From NCBI RefSeq assembly GCF_028291745.1, contig NZ_JAQGNQ010000067.1, forward strand, positions 1-41,315: DNA of 41,315 nt, read 5' to 3'. The DNA comes from Ramlibacter sp. GTDB lineage: Bacteria > Pseudomonadota > Gammaproteobacteria > Burkholderiales > Burkholderiaceae_C. The first letter of the stretch is position 1. Every line of letters begins with the position of its first letter. Made by a program: the position numbers and the translations under genes. This document shows positions 16,522 to 24,997 of this stretch, one piece after another. Below the pieces are notes generated by a model, which was not told the DNA's origin, searched no databases, and saw only the letters and a program-made list of their open reading frames with translations.

Positions 16522-17529
16522 TCAGAACGGCGGCAGGCCGGCGGCCGAGGCGGCGTTCTCGATCGGCACGGCAAAGCCGATGCCGATGAAGGTGCGGGCG
16601 GAGGTCGGATTGAGGATCGCGGTGACGATGCCCACCACCTCGCCGTCCATGGTGACCAGCGGCCCGCCGGAGTTGCCCGGGTTGGCCGCCGCGTCGAACT
16701 GGATCAGGTTCTTCATTTCCGTCTTGCCCTCGGGCGAGCGGAACACGCGCCCCAGCCCGGAGACCACGCCGGCCGAGGCCGAGGGGCCGATCCCGAAGGG
16801 GAAGCCCACCGCCATCACCTTGTCGCCCGGGGCGAGGTCGTTGGTGGAGCGCATGGTGGCGGCGATCAGGTCGTCGGGGATCTTGCTGGCCTGCAGCACC
16901 GCCATGTCGTTTTCCGCCTGCACGCCGGTGATGGTGGCCTGCGCCTCGAGCCCGTCGAAGAAGATGACCTTGACGCGGTCCGCGCCGTTGACCACGTGCA
17001 GGTTGGTGAGGATCACGCCCTTGTCGACGATGACGACGCCGGTGCCGACGCCGTTCTCGACCTCGTCGCCATCACCGTCGCCCGCGGGGTCGCTGGGCGC
17101 CGGGCCCAGCGGCTTGGGCTTGGCGCCCCTGGGCATCTTGGCCAGCAGCTTCTGGTCTTCTTCGCGCAGGCGGCTTTTCTTCACGTAGCTGATGACGCGC
17201 ACGACCGACGGCCGCACGTTCTCGTACGCGCGGGCGTACTCGGACGGCATCACCTTGGTCTCCATCGTCTTGAGGACGGCGGCGTTGATGTCTTCCTGCG
17301 TGAGCCGCCGCTGCGATGGGTGCAGGGCCAGGCTGGCGGCCAGCGCAAATCCGAGCAGCACGATCGCCATCCACTGCAAGCGCGGGCCGGCGGCGGCCAG
17401 GCGCTTCCTGAGCGGCGGCGCAGCGGCTTGCGCGGCGACGGTATCGGGGGAGGAGGTGGGCGCCTCCGGGGCCGTCGGCGCCGCGATGCGGGCAGGGCGG
17501 CTGGAGCTGTAAAGGGCGGGCCTGCGCAT
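16522..17529 (-). CDS. Membrane-anchored trypsin-like serine protease (HtrA-like, no PDZ domain)
   Basis: The ATG at 17529 (MRRPALYSS) follows AAGGA. A Pro/Ala-rich cytoplasmic region leads to one transmembrane helix (about 54-70, WMAIVLLGFALAASLAL), then an S1C protease domain. The triad is intact: His178 (LTNLHVV), Asp208 (ENDMAVL), Ser287 (NPGNSGGPL). The protein ends at residue 335 right after the protease domain, so the PDZ domains of DegP/DegS are missing. A charged GDGDGDE loop precedes the catalytic core. It is probably the first gene of the moxR operon, 34 bases upstream of moxR, and would act in the periplasm. Confidence 0.88.
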   Translation of the reverse strand: MRRPALYSSSRPARIAAPTAPEAPTSSPDTVAAQAAAPPLRKRLAAAGPRLQWMAIVLLGFALAASLALHPSQRRLTQEDINAAVLKTMETKVMPSEYARAYENVRPSVVRVISYVKKSRLREEDQKLLAKMPRGAKPKPLGPAPSDPAGDGDGDEVENGVGTGVVIVDKGVILTNLHVVNGADRVKVIFFDGLEAQATITGVQAENDMAVLQASKIPDDLIAATMRSTNDLAPGDKVMAVGFPFGIGPSASAGVVSGLGRVFRSPEGKTEMKNLIQFDAAANPGNSGGPLVTMDGEVVGIVTAILNPTSARTFIGIGFAVPIENAASAAGLPPF

Positions 17530-17640
17530 CCGTAATCCTTGGCTGTTCCGGGGGAGGGAGCCTGGGGCCACGCCGATGCAGCCCTGGCGATGAACAACAC
17601 GGTATCACGGTTTTCCGGGGTCTGCACGGCTTGCGGCATC

Positions 17641-18468
17641 ATGCACCGCGTGAAGTGGATAGATACGCACTGCCACCTGGATGCGAGCGAGTTTGCCGGC
17701 GACGTGGCCGCCGTGCGCGAGCGCGCACTGGCCGCCGGCGTGGTGCATTGCGTGCTGCCGGCGGTGGCGCCCGGCAACTTCGAATCGGTGCGGGCGCTTG
17801 CGCACCGATTCGGGGACAGTTATGCGCTCGGTATCCATCCGCTGTGCACGGCGACGGCGGGCGACGAGGACCTGGTGACGCTCGACCATGCATTGCGAGC
17901 GCAGCGTGACGACCCGCGCCTGGTCGCGGTGGGCGAGATCGGGCTGGACTACTTCGTGCCGGGACTGGATGCCGCGCGCCAGGAGCACTTCTATCGCGAG
18001 CAACTCGCCCTGGCGCGGCGGCACGGCCTGCCGGTGCTGCTGCACGTGCGGCGCTCGGCCGACCAGCTGCTCAAGCATCTGCGCCGCGCCGGCGTCGGCG
18101 GTATCGCCCACGCCTTCAATGGCAGTGCGCAACAGGCCGGCGAGTTCGTGCGCCTGGGCTTGCGGCTCGGCTTCGGCGGCACGGTCACGTACGAGCGATC
18201 GCTGCAGATCCGGCGGCTGGCGGGCGAGCTGCCCTTGTCGGCGCTGGTGCTCGAGACCGATGCGCCCGACATTCCGCCGCACTGGCTTTACATGACGGCC
18301 GAACAGCGTGCGGCCGGAGCGCCGCAAGGGCGCAACGAACCGGGCGAGCTGCCGCGCATGGGGTCCGTGCTCGCCGGCCTGCGCGGCATCGCGCCGCAGG
18401 CGCTGGCCGCCGCCACCATGGCCAATGCCTGCGCGGCGCTGCCGCGACTCGCCGCCCTGCTGGCCTAG
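17641..18468 (+). CDS. tatD: TatD-family metal-dependent nuclease
   Basis: The ATG at 17641 (MHRVKWIDTHCHLD) gives 275 residues. Metal ligands of the TatD amidohydrolase fold are visible: HCH near the start, Glu in VGEIGLDYF, His in LLHVR, His in IAHAFNGS, and Asp in LETDAPDIPP. Family members are 3'-5' DNA exonucleases or 3' deoxyribonucleases. The gene diverges from the membrane protease. An 8-base inverted repeat (18473-18480 with 18494-18501, CTGCGCGG) just after the stop may separate it from the convergent gene; it lacks a T-run. Confidence 0.92.
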   Translation: MHRVKWIDTHCHLDASEFAGDVAAVRERALAAGVVHCVLPAVAPGNFESVRALAHRFGDSYALGIHPLCTATAGDEDLVTLDHALRAQRDDPRLVAVGEIGLDYFVPGLDAARQEHFYREQLALARRHGLPVLLHVRRSADQLLKHLRRAGVGGIAHAFNGSAQQAGEFVRLGLRLGFGGTVTYERSLQIRRLAGELPLSALVLETDAPDIPPHWLYMTAEQRAAGAPQGRNEPGELPRMGSVLAGLRGIAPQALAAATMANACAALPRLAALLA

Positions 18469-18520
18469 GAGTCTGCGCGGGCTCCCAAGTCTGCCGCGCA
18501 GGGTTCTGGTCAGCCTGCGA

Positions 18521-19480
18521 TCAGGCGATGGTGCGCGCCTTGTGCTCCATCCACGAGAGCTGCGTGGCCAGTTCGCCGTCGCCTTCCTGCAAGCGGATGA
18601 TCTGTGCGCCGGCCTGCGTCAGCACCACCTGCAGTTCGTGCCGTGCGTCGATGGCGGCCATCAGTTCGGTGGGCACCAGCGCGCGGTAGCCGCCGACTTC
18701 CAGCAGCGGCCGCAGTTCCTGCTCGAGGCGCCAGCTCGCGGGGCCGATCTTGTCCTGCAGGGTGGTGCACAGCGCGGTGCGCTGCTCGCCCAGCTGCTCG
18801 CAGACCAGGTGCACCGAGCGGGCGTGGCTGCACAGGCGGTGCACGCCCTGCACGCGCGTGTGCATCGCCTGGGCGTGCCGGGCGAGCTCCTCGATCGCAC
18901 GTGCGGCGAGTTCGGAGCTCGCCGCGCGGCGGCGGGTGACCAGGTCCTGGTCCATTTCGGCCAGCCAGCGCGCGGCCTGGCGCACGCGCTTTTGCAGGGA
19001 CCCCGATTCCAGGGCCAGGTCGATCCACACCAGGCGCGTCACCGGCGCTTCGGTGTCGTGCCGCTGCACGAAGGCCGCGCCCAGGTGGCGCAAGGCCGTG
19101 GAGGCCCCGAGCAGCGCCTGGCCCTGGCGCACGAATTCCGCCGCCGTCTGGCCGCTGCGGCTGCCCAGGAAGTCCAGTGCCGTGGTGCTGGCGTGCATCG
19201 TGTGCACGGCATCCTCGATGGCTTCCAGCCGCAGCCCGGCGCGCGCCTGTGCCAGCCGGGCGCGCACGCCGTCCAGGCGCGGCACGCGCTTGCGCGCCAT
19301 CGATTCCAGCAGTTCGTTCACGTCCGCGGCCAGCGCCGCCGCGGGCCGCCGCTGCGCGCGACTCGAAGGCCGCGTCAGCCGCTGTTCCTGGAAGGGCGCG
19401 GGACGCGTGGATTCCCAGAAGTCGTGGCTGGAGGAATGCGCCGACTCCGACCAGGACGATTCCGGCAAGTACTCGGTCAT
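18521..19480 (-). CDS. Hypothetical helical protein (319 aa)
   Basis: After a Ser-rich, probably disordered N-terminus (about 1-45) the rest is almost all amphipathic helix, rich in Ala, Leu, Arg and Glu, with segments such as AIEELARHAQAMHTRVQGV and LEQELRPLLEVGG. There is no signal peptide or transmembrane segment. It is likely a cytosolic helical-bundle protein. I do not recognise a family. It diverges from the spermidine synthase-like gene, with 175 bases between them and no clear promoter boxes. Confidence 0.72.
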   Translation of the reverse strand: MTEYLPESSWSESAHSSSHDFWESTRPAPFQEQRLTRPSSRAQRRPAAALAADVNELLESMARKRVPRLDGVRARLAQARAGLRLEAIEDAVHTMHASTTALDFLGSRSGQTAAEFVRQGQALLGASTALRHLGAAFVQRHDTEAPVTRLVWIDLALESGSLQKRVRQAARWLAEMDQDLVTRRRAASSELAARAIEELARHAQAMHTRVQGVHRLCSHARSVHLVCEQLGEQRTALCTTLQDKIGPASWRLEQELRPLLEVGGYRALVPTELMAAIDARHELQVVLTQAGAQIIRLQEGDGELATQLSWMEHKARTIA

Positions 19481-19655
19481 GGACGGCCGCGGGTAAGGAT
19501 GAGCATGACAAACATTCTGTAACGAGTGGCGCGTCTCGCCCGCAGCCCACCGTGAACTGCGTCACGGCAAGCGGCGCGGCGGCCGCCAGGCCGTCAGTCT
19601 CGCCAAGATGTGCTGGTCCCGAAGCGCGCACTGCACACAGGGATAATCCGCACGA

Positions 19656-20408
19656 GTGAAAGCCGCCGCCCCCTCGCTTCCCGAAGTCAATTTCTCCGAC
19701 CACGGCGACATCCGCTACCTGCACCTCGGCACCGAATGGATCCAGGGCTCGATGCGCCTGGATGCGCCGTTCGAGATCGAGCTCGAATACGTGCAGCGCA
19801 TGATGGCCTGGCTGCTGTTCATGCAGCCGCAGACCGTGAGTCGCCGCCACGCCATGCAACTCGGACTCGGTGCTGGCACGCTGACCAAGTTCTGCCATCG
19901 CAAGCTGCGGATGAAGACCACGGCCATCGAGCTCAATCCGCAGGTGGTGGCGGCGTGCCGCATCTGGTTCAAGCTGCCCAAGGACGACAGCCGCCTCTCG
20001 GTGATCCTGGGCGACGCGCAAGAGGTGGTCGCGCACGAGCACTGGCGCGAGCAGGTGGATGCGCTGCAGGTGGACCTGTACGACCACGAGGCGGCCGCGC
20101 CGGTCCTGGACAGCGAAGCCTTCTACCGCGATTGCCGCAGCCTGCTGACCGAAGACGGCTGCATGACGGTCAACCTGTTCGGCCGCTCCTCGAGTTACGA
20201 GCGCAGCCTGGCGCGCATCAGGATCGCCTTCGGTGCCGATGCCGTGTGGGCCTTCCGTCCCACGCGCGAAGGCAACACGGTGGTGCTTGCGTTGCGCGAG
20301 CCCGTGCACCCGCTGCGCGGCGAACTGGCCGAACGCGCGGCGGTGATCGAATCGAAATGGGGCCTGCCGGCGCGCAAGTGGTTGCGGGGCTTGAAGCTGG
20401 CTGGCTGA
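19656..20408 (+). CDS. Spermidine synthase-like (SpeE-family) methyltransferase-fold protein
   Basis: The GTG at 19656 gives 250 residues. A Rossmann core is visible: MQLGLGAGTLTKF (nucleotide-binding loop), TAIELNPQVVAACRIWF with the acidic residue, and LGDAQEVV / DALQVDLYDHEAAAPVL. The catalytic region of true spermidine synthases (D-Y-x-x-G-P.. DxxDP) is not matched: VDLYDHEA replaces DSSDP. It is therefore more likely a distant SpeE relative than a polyamine aminopropyltransferase. It is followed after 57 bases by the gspE/pilB-like gene. Confidence 0.8.
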   Translation: MKAAAPSLPEVNFSDHGDIRYLHLGTEWIQGSMRLDAPFEIELEYVQRMMAWLLFMQPQTVSRRHAMQLGLGAGTLTKFCHRKLRMKTTAIELNPQVVAACRIWFKLPKDDSRLSVILGDAQEVVAHEHWREQVDALQVDLYDHEAAAPVLDSEAFYRDCRSLLTEDGCMTVNLFGRSSSYERSLARIRIAFGADAVWAFRPTREGNTVVLALREPVHPLRGELAERAAVIESKWGLPARKWLRGLKLAG

Positions 20409-20465
20409 ATCCGGACGTTCTGCTTCTCCGCCTTGCGCTCTCCCCGTCTTGAGTACCATGCCCCC

Positions 20466-22250
20466 ATGAGCGCCCAACCCAAGATTTCCGCCCGTACGGT
20501 GCCCCGCGGTCCGCTGCATTGGCGGCAGCTGGTGGAGTGGCTCAGCGAGGACGGGGTCATTTCGCCCGAGGAGGCGCGCCGCACGATCGCCCGTTGCGCG
20601 CAGGCAGAGAGTGCGCAGCATCCGCTGGTGCGCCTCGCGGCCGTCGCCATGACCCGTGCCTCCGACGGCAAGCCGCTCGACATCGAGGCCCTCACGCAAT
20701 ACCTGGCCGCCCGGGCCGGCATGGACTACCTGCGCATCGACCCGCTGAAGGTGGACGTGGCCAAGGTCGCCGACACCATGAGCGCGGCCTATGCCGAGCG
20801 CCATCGCGTGCTGCCCGTGCAGGTGACGGCCAGCGAGGTGGTGGTCGCGACCGCCGAGCCCTTCGTGGGCGACTGGATGGACGAAGTCGAGCGGCAGGCC
20901 AAGCGCAGCGTGCGGCGCGTGGTCTCCAACCCGCAGGACATCCACCGCTACACCGCCGAATTCTTCGCCCTGGCCAAGTCGGTCCGCGCCGCCCAGAAGT
21001 CCGGCGGCAACAGCAGCGCCGCCAGCTTCGAACAGCTGGTCGAACTGGGCCGCAGCAACAAGCAGCTCGATGCCAACGACCAGGGCGTGGTGCAGGTGGT
21101 CGACTGGCTTTGGCAATACGCCTTCGACCAGCGCGCGAGCGACATCCACCTGGAGCCGCGGCGCGAGCAGGGGGTGATCCGCTTTCGCATCGACGGCGTG
21201 CTGCATCCGGTCTACCAGATGCCCATCACGGTGCTCACCGCCATGACAGCGCGCATCAAGCTGCTCGGTCGCATGGACGTGGTGGAGAAACGCCGGCCGC
21301 AGGACGGCCGCATCAAGACCCGCAATCCGCGCGGCGACGAGGTCGAGATGCGCCTGTCGACATTGCCCACCGCCTTCGGCGAGAAGATGGTGATGCGGAT
21401 CTTCGATCCCGACACGGCGGTGAAGGACCTCGACGCATTGGGCTTCTCGCCCCATGACGCGCAACGCTGGGAAGCGCTGGTCAAGCGGCCCTACGGGATC
21501 GTGCTGGTCACCGGGCCGACCGGCTCCGGCAAGACGACGACGCTGTATTCCACGCTCAAGCGCATCGCGACGGAGGAGGTGAACGTCAGCACCGTCGAAG
21601 ACCCGATCGAAATGATCGAGCCGGCCTTCAACCAGACGCAGGTGCAGGTGCAGCTCGATTTCGGTTTCGCCGAGGGCCTGCGCGCGCTGATGCGGCAGGA
21701 CCCCGACATCATCATGGTCGGGGAAATCCGCGACCTCGCCACCGCGGAGATGGCAGTGCAGGCGGCACTGACCGGCCACTTGGTGTTCTCCACGCTGCAC
21801 ACCAACGACGCCCCCTCCGCCATCACCCGCCTGATGGAGCTGGGCGTGCCGGCCTACCTGATCAACGCCACGGTGATTGGCGTGCTGGCCCAGCGCCTGG
21901 TGCGCACGCTGTGCCGCCAATGCAAGGAGCCCGACGCCGAAACCGCGCGCGCCGCCCTGGACGAGGTGGTCAAGCCCTGGAAGATCAGCGGCACCTGGCA
22001 GCCCTATCGGCCGGTGGGCTGCGTCGACTGCCGCATGACCGGCTTCCTCGGGCGCATGGGTTTGTACGAGCTGCTCACCATCAGCGAGCCATTCAAGGAG
22101 CAGGTCACCCGCGAGCCGGCGATGGCCCCGCTGCGGCGCCAGGCCATGACGGATGGCATGCGTCCGCTGCGGCTGGCCGGGGCACTGCGGGTGGCGGAAG
22201 GACATACGACGGTGGAAGAGGTCTTGAGCGCGACTCCACCGCTCGATTAA
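20466..22250 (+). CDS. GspE/PilB-family secretion ATPase
   Basis: Hexameric ATPase of type II secretion or type IV pilus systems. The ATG at 20466 gives 594 residues. An MshEN/T2SSE N-terminal domain (1-160) is followed by the ATPase: Walker A GPTGSGKT (350-357), Asp box (EDPIEM), Walker B (MVGEIRD), His box (TGHLVFSTLHTND), and a zinc tetracysteine CRQC (483-486) plus CVDC (519-522). No other pilus or secretion genes lie beside it, so whether it serves pili or secretion cannot be told from this window. Confidence 0.93.
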   Translation: MSAQPKISARTVPRGPLHWRQLVEWLSEDGVISPEEARRTIARCAQAESAQHPLVRLAAVAMTRASDGKPLDIEALTQYLAARAGMDYLRIDPLKVDVAKVADTMSAAYAERHRVLPVQVTASEVVVATAEPFVGDWMDEVERQAKRSVRRVVSNPQDIHRYTAEFFALAKSVRAAQKSGGNSSAASFEQLVELGRSNKQLDANDQGVVQVVDWLWQYAFDQRASDIHLEPRREQGVIRFRIDGVLHPVYQMPITVLTAMTARIKLLGRMDVVEKRRPQDGRIKTRNPRGDEVEMRLSTLPTAFGEKMVMRIFDPDTAVKDLDALGFSPHDAQRWEALVKRPYGIVLVTGPTGSGKTTTLYSTLKRIATEEVNVSTVEDPIEMIEPAFNQTQVQVQLDFGFAEGLRALMRQDPDIIMVGEIRDLATAEMAVQAALTGHLVFSTLHTNDAPSAITRLMELGVPAYLINATVIGVLAQRLVRTLCRQCKEPDAETARAALDEVVKPWKISGTWQPYRPVGCVDCRMTGFLGRMGLYELLTISEPFKEQVTREPAMAPLRRQAMTDGMRPLRLAGALRVAEGHTTVEEVLSATPPLD

Positions 22251-22370
22251 AAAAAGATCTCCGAAGTCAGGCTCTGGTCGGGTGATCGGGTGTAGGTGGA
22301 AGCCACATCGATACGGCCGGGTTGTTCCCGCACAATCCGCCGATTCCAGCTTCCGTCCCAGGAGACCGCA

Positions 22371-22859
22371 TTGAAAATCAAGAGCCAGAAGGACTTCTTC
22401 TCGGGGCTCATCTTCATGGCCGCCGGCATCGCGTTCGCGTGGGGAGCCACCAGCTACACGGTCGGCCGGAGCGACCGCATGGGCCCCGGCTATTTCCCGC
22501 TGATGCTCGGCGTGCTGCTCACCGCCATCGGCTTGTTCGTCACCTTCCAGGCGCTGGTGGTCGAGACCGAGGACGGCGAGAAGATCGGCGGCGCCGCGTG
22601 GAAGCCGCTGCTGTTCATCATCGGCGCCAACGTCGTGTTCGGGGTGCTGCTGGGGGGCCTGCCGAAGTTCGGCATTCCCGCGATGGGGCTGGTCCTCGCG
22701 ATCTTCGCCCTGACCTTCATCGCCGCCCTCGCCGGCAAGGAATTCAAGTTGAAGGAAGTGGCGATCCTCGCCGTCGCGCTTGCGGTGGGCAGCTACCTGG
22801 CCTTCATCGTCCTGCTGAAGTTGCAGTTCCCGGTGTGGCCCAGCTTCGTCGGCAGCTGA
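22371..22859 (+). CDS. tctB: Tripartite tricarboxylate transporter small subunit TctB
   Basis: The TTG at 22371 is chosen because AGGAG lies 5-6 bases upstream and the protein then begins MKIKSQKDFFSGLIFM, the usual TctB opening. The 162 residues contain four transmembrane helices and the GRSDRMGPGYFPLMLGVLLT motif typical of the family. It precedes tctA by 19 bases. The periplasmic TctC/Bug component is not encoded beside it. Confidence 0.92.
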   Translation: MKIKSQKDFFSGLIFMAAGIAFAWGATSYTVGRSDRMGPGYFPLMLGVLLTAIGLFVTFQALVVETEDGEKIGGAAWKPLLFIIGANVVFGVLLGGLPKFGIPAMGLVLAIFALTFIAALAGKEFKLKEVAILAVALAVGSYLAFIVLLKLQFPVWPSFVGS

Positions 22860-22878
22860 GAGCAAGGAAAGAAAGAGC

Positions 22879-24390
22879 ATGGACCTGATCAGCAATCTCT
22901 CGATCGGCTTTGGCGTCGCCTTCACGCCGATCAACCTGATGTACGCCTTCATCGGCTGCCTGCTCGGCACGCTGATCGGCGTGCTCCCCGGCATCGGCCC
23001 GGTGGCGACCATCGCCATGCTGCTGCCCGCCACGTATGCGCTGCCTCCGGTGTCGGCTCTGATCATGCTGGCGGGCATCTACTACGGCGCGCAGTACGGC
23101 GGCTCCACCACCGCCATCCTGGTCAACCTGCCGGGGGAATCGTCCTCGGTGGTGACGGTGATCGATGGCTACCAGATGGCAAGGCAGGGCCGGGCCGGGC
23201 CGGCCCTGGCGGCCGCGGGCCTGGGATCGTTCTTCGCCGGCTGCGTCGGCACGCTGATCCTGGCCGCGTTTGCCGCGCCGCTGACCGAGGTCGCCTTCAA
23301 GTTCGGTCCGGCCGAATACTTCTCGCTGATGGTGCTGGGGCTGATAGGCGCCGTGGTGCTGGCCTCGGGTTCGCTGATCAAGGCGATCGGCATGATCGTG
23401 CTGGGCCTGCTGCTGGGAATCGTGGGCACGGACGTGAACTCCGGCGTGGCGCGCTTTTCCTTCGACATCCCCGAACTCACCGACGGCATCGGCTTCATCA
23501 CCATCGCGATGGGCGTGTTCGGCTACGGCGAGATCATCTCCAACCTGGGCCAGAGCGACGAACACCGCGAGGTCTTCACCGCCAAGGTGACGGGCCTGTT
23601 CCCCACCAAGGAGGACTTCCGCAACATGATTCCCGCGGTGCTGCGCGGCACCGCCCTCGGCTCCGCGCTCGGCATCCTGCCCGGTGGCGGTGCGCTGCTG
23701 GCGGCCTTCGCGGCCTACACCGTGGAGAAGAAGACCAGGCTGCGCCCGGGCGAAGTGCCCTTCGGCAAGGGCAACATCCGCGGCGTGGCGGCGCCCGAGT
23801 CGGCCAACAACGCCGGCGCGCAGACCTCCTTCATCCCGCTGCTGACGCTGGGCATCCCGCCCAACGCGGTGATGGCGCTGATGGTGGGTGCGATGACCAT
23901 CCACAACATCCAGCCCGGCCCGCAGGTGATGACCGGCAACCCGGAACTGTTCTGGGGCCTGATCGCCTCGATGTGGATCGGCAACGCGATGCTGGTGGTC
24001 CTCAACCTGCCCCTGATCGGCATGTGGATCAAGCTGCTGACCGTGCCCTATCGCTGGCTGTTTCCGTCGATCGTGCTGTTCTGCGCCATCGGCGTCTACT
24101 CCACGAACAACAACGTGTTCGACATCTGGATGGTCGCGATCTTCGGCGTGGTGGGCTACGGCTTCATCAAGCTGGGCATGGAACCGGCGCCGCTGCTGCT
24201 TGGCTTCATCCTCGGGCCGATGATGGAGGAGAACCTGCGGCGGGCCCTGCTGCTGTCGCGGGGCGACTGGGGCGTGCTGGTCACGCGGCCGCTCTCGGCC
24301 GGCCTGCTGGCGGCGGCGGTGCTGCTGGTGGTGATCGTGGCCTTGCCTTCGATCAAGGCCAAGCGGCAGGAAGCTTTCGTCGAAGACTGA
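22879..24390 (+). CDS. tctA: Tripartite tricarboxylate transporter large subunit TctA
   Basis: Integral membrane permease of 503 residues with about 12 helices. Family motifs include the GVLPGIGPVATIAMLLP segment, YYGAQYGGSTTAILVNLPGE, and the second repeat GSALGILPGGGALLAAF with PESANNAGAQTSFIPLLTLGIP. It moves a carboxylate with Na+ or H+ in partnership with a Bug receptor. Cotranscribed with tctB; the operon ends at the terminator 24415-24435. Confidence 0.95.
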   Translation: MDLISNLSIGFGVAFTPINLMYAFIGCLLGTLIGVLPGIGPVATIAMLLPATYALPPVSALIMLAGIYYGAQYGGSTTAILVNLPGESSSVVTVIDGYQMARQGRAGPALAAAGLGSFFAGCVGTLILAAFAAPLTEVAFKFGPAEYFSLMVLGLIGAVVLASGSLIKAIGMIVLGLLLGIVGTDVNSGVARFSFDIPELTDGIGFITIAMGVFGYGEIISNLGQSDEHREVFTAKVTGLFPTKEDFRNMIPAVLRGTALGSALGILPGGGALLAAFAAYTVEKKTRLRPGEVPFGKGNIRGVAAPESANNAGAQTSFIPLLTLGIPPNAVMALMVGAMTIHNIQPGPQVMTGNPELFWGLIASMWIGNAMLVVLNLPLIGMWIKLLTVPYRWLFPSIVLFCAIGVYSTNNNVFDIWMVAIFGVVGYGFIKLGMEPAPLLLGFILGPMMEENLRRALLLSRGDWGVLVTRPLSAGLLAAAVLLVVIVALPSIKAKRQEAFVED

Positions 24391-24414
24391 TCGCCCTGTG
24401 CATACAATTGGATA

Positions 24415-24435
24415 CGGCCCCGCTGGGGCCGTTTT
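24415..24435 (+). terminator. Intrinsic terminator after tctBA
   Basis: A 7-base perfect stem CGGCCCC / GGGGCCG with a GCT loop is followed directly by TTTT, 24 bases after the tctA stop. Confidence 0.85.
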
Positions 24436-24455
24436 CGTTGGACCCCGCACGCATC

Positions 24456-24929
24456 ATGACCCTACGTACCCGCAGCCTCCTGGTTTCGACCCCTGCCGCC
24501 TTCCTCGTGGTGGCGCTGCTGCTCGTCGCGTGGGGGTGGTTCACGGACTTCATCACGGTGCAAGGGGAGCGCACCATCTACACCGTCGCCTGCCAGGGCG
24601 GCGTCTGGGAGGGGGATCGCTGCACCGGGAAGCTGGTGGCATCCGACCGCTATCGCTTCCGCGCGCTGCGCCTGCGCAGCGAGGTGCTGTTCTGGCGGCC
24701 GCGCGAGCCCGAGCCCTCGGGCCGCTTCGGCGAATGCCGCATCACCGACGGCCGCAACTGGATCTGCCCGGGCAGCGCCGACACGCCCCGCAGCATCACG
24801 CTCGCGATGGACCACGGCCGCGCGGTGCACGACACCACGGGGCACGCGCGGCCCTTCCACGGCGTGCAGAAGTGGCGCTGGCTGCTGCTGGACTGGGGTC
24901 TCTACGGCGGTCACTCGGCCGATTACTGA
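24456..24929 (+). CDS. Membrane-anchored hypothetical protein (157 aa)
   Basis: The ATG at 24456 follows the tct terminator by 20 bases. An N-terminal helix (SLLVSTPAAFLVVALLLVAWGWF) is followed by a soluble domain with four Cys (ACQGGVWEGDRC, ECRITDGRNWIC) that could form disulfides in the periplasm, and ends WGLYGGHSADY. I do not recognise the family. A ribosome binding site is not obvious. Confidence 0.75.
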   Translation: MTLRTRSLLVSTPAAFLVVALLLVAWGWFTDFITVQGERTIYTVACQGGVWEGDRCTGKLVASDRYRFRALRLRSEVLFWRPREPEPSGRFGECRITDGRNWICPGSADTPRSITLAMDHGRAVHDTTGHARPFHGVQKWRWLLLDWGLYGGHSADY

Positions 24930-24997
24930 AGGCGGCCATCGCCGCATGAGAGGGCGCGCAGCGCGGCCACCCTGCTGCTTTCCGCCACAATCGGCGC

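Noticed and set aside
18510..23078. A 1522-codon open frame on the minus strand
   Set aside because: It runs antisense to the spermidine synthase-like, gspE/pilB-like and tctB genes, has the His/Gln/Arg-rich composition of a GC-rich shadow frame and shows no domain.
22804..24450. 548-codon minus-strand frame
   Set aside because: Antisense to tctA; Gln/His/Arg-rich shadow without recognisable domains.
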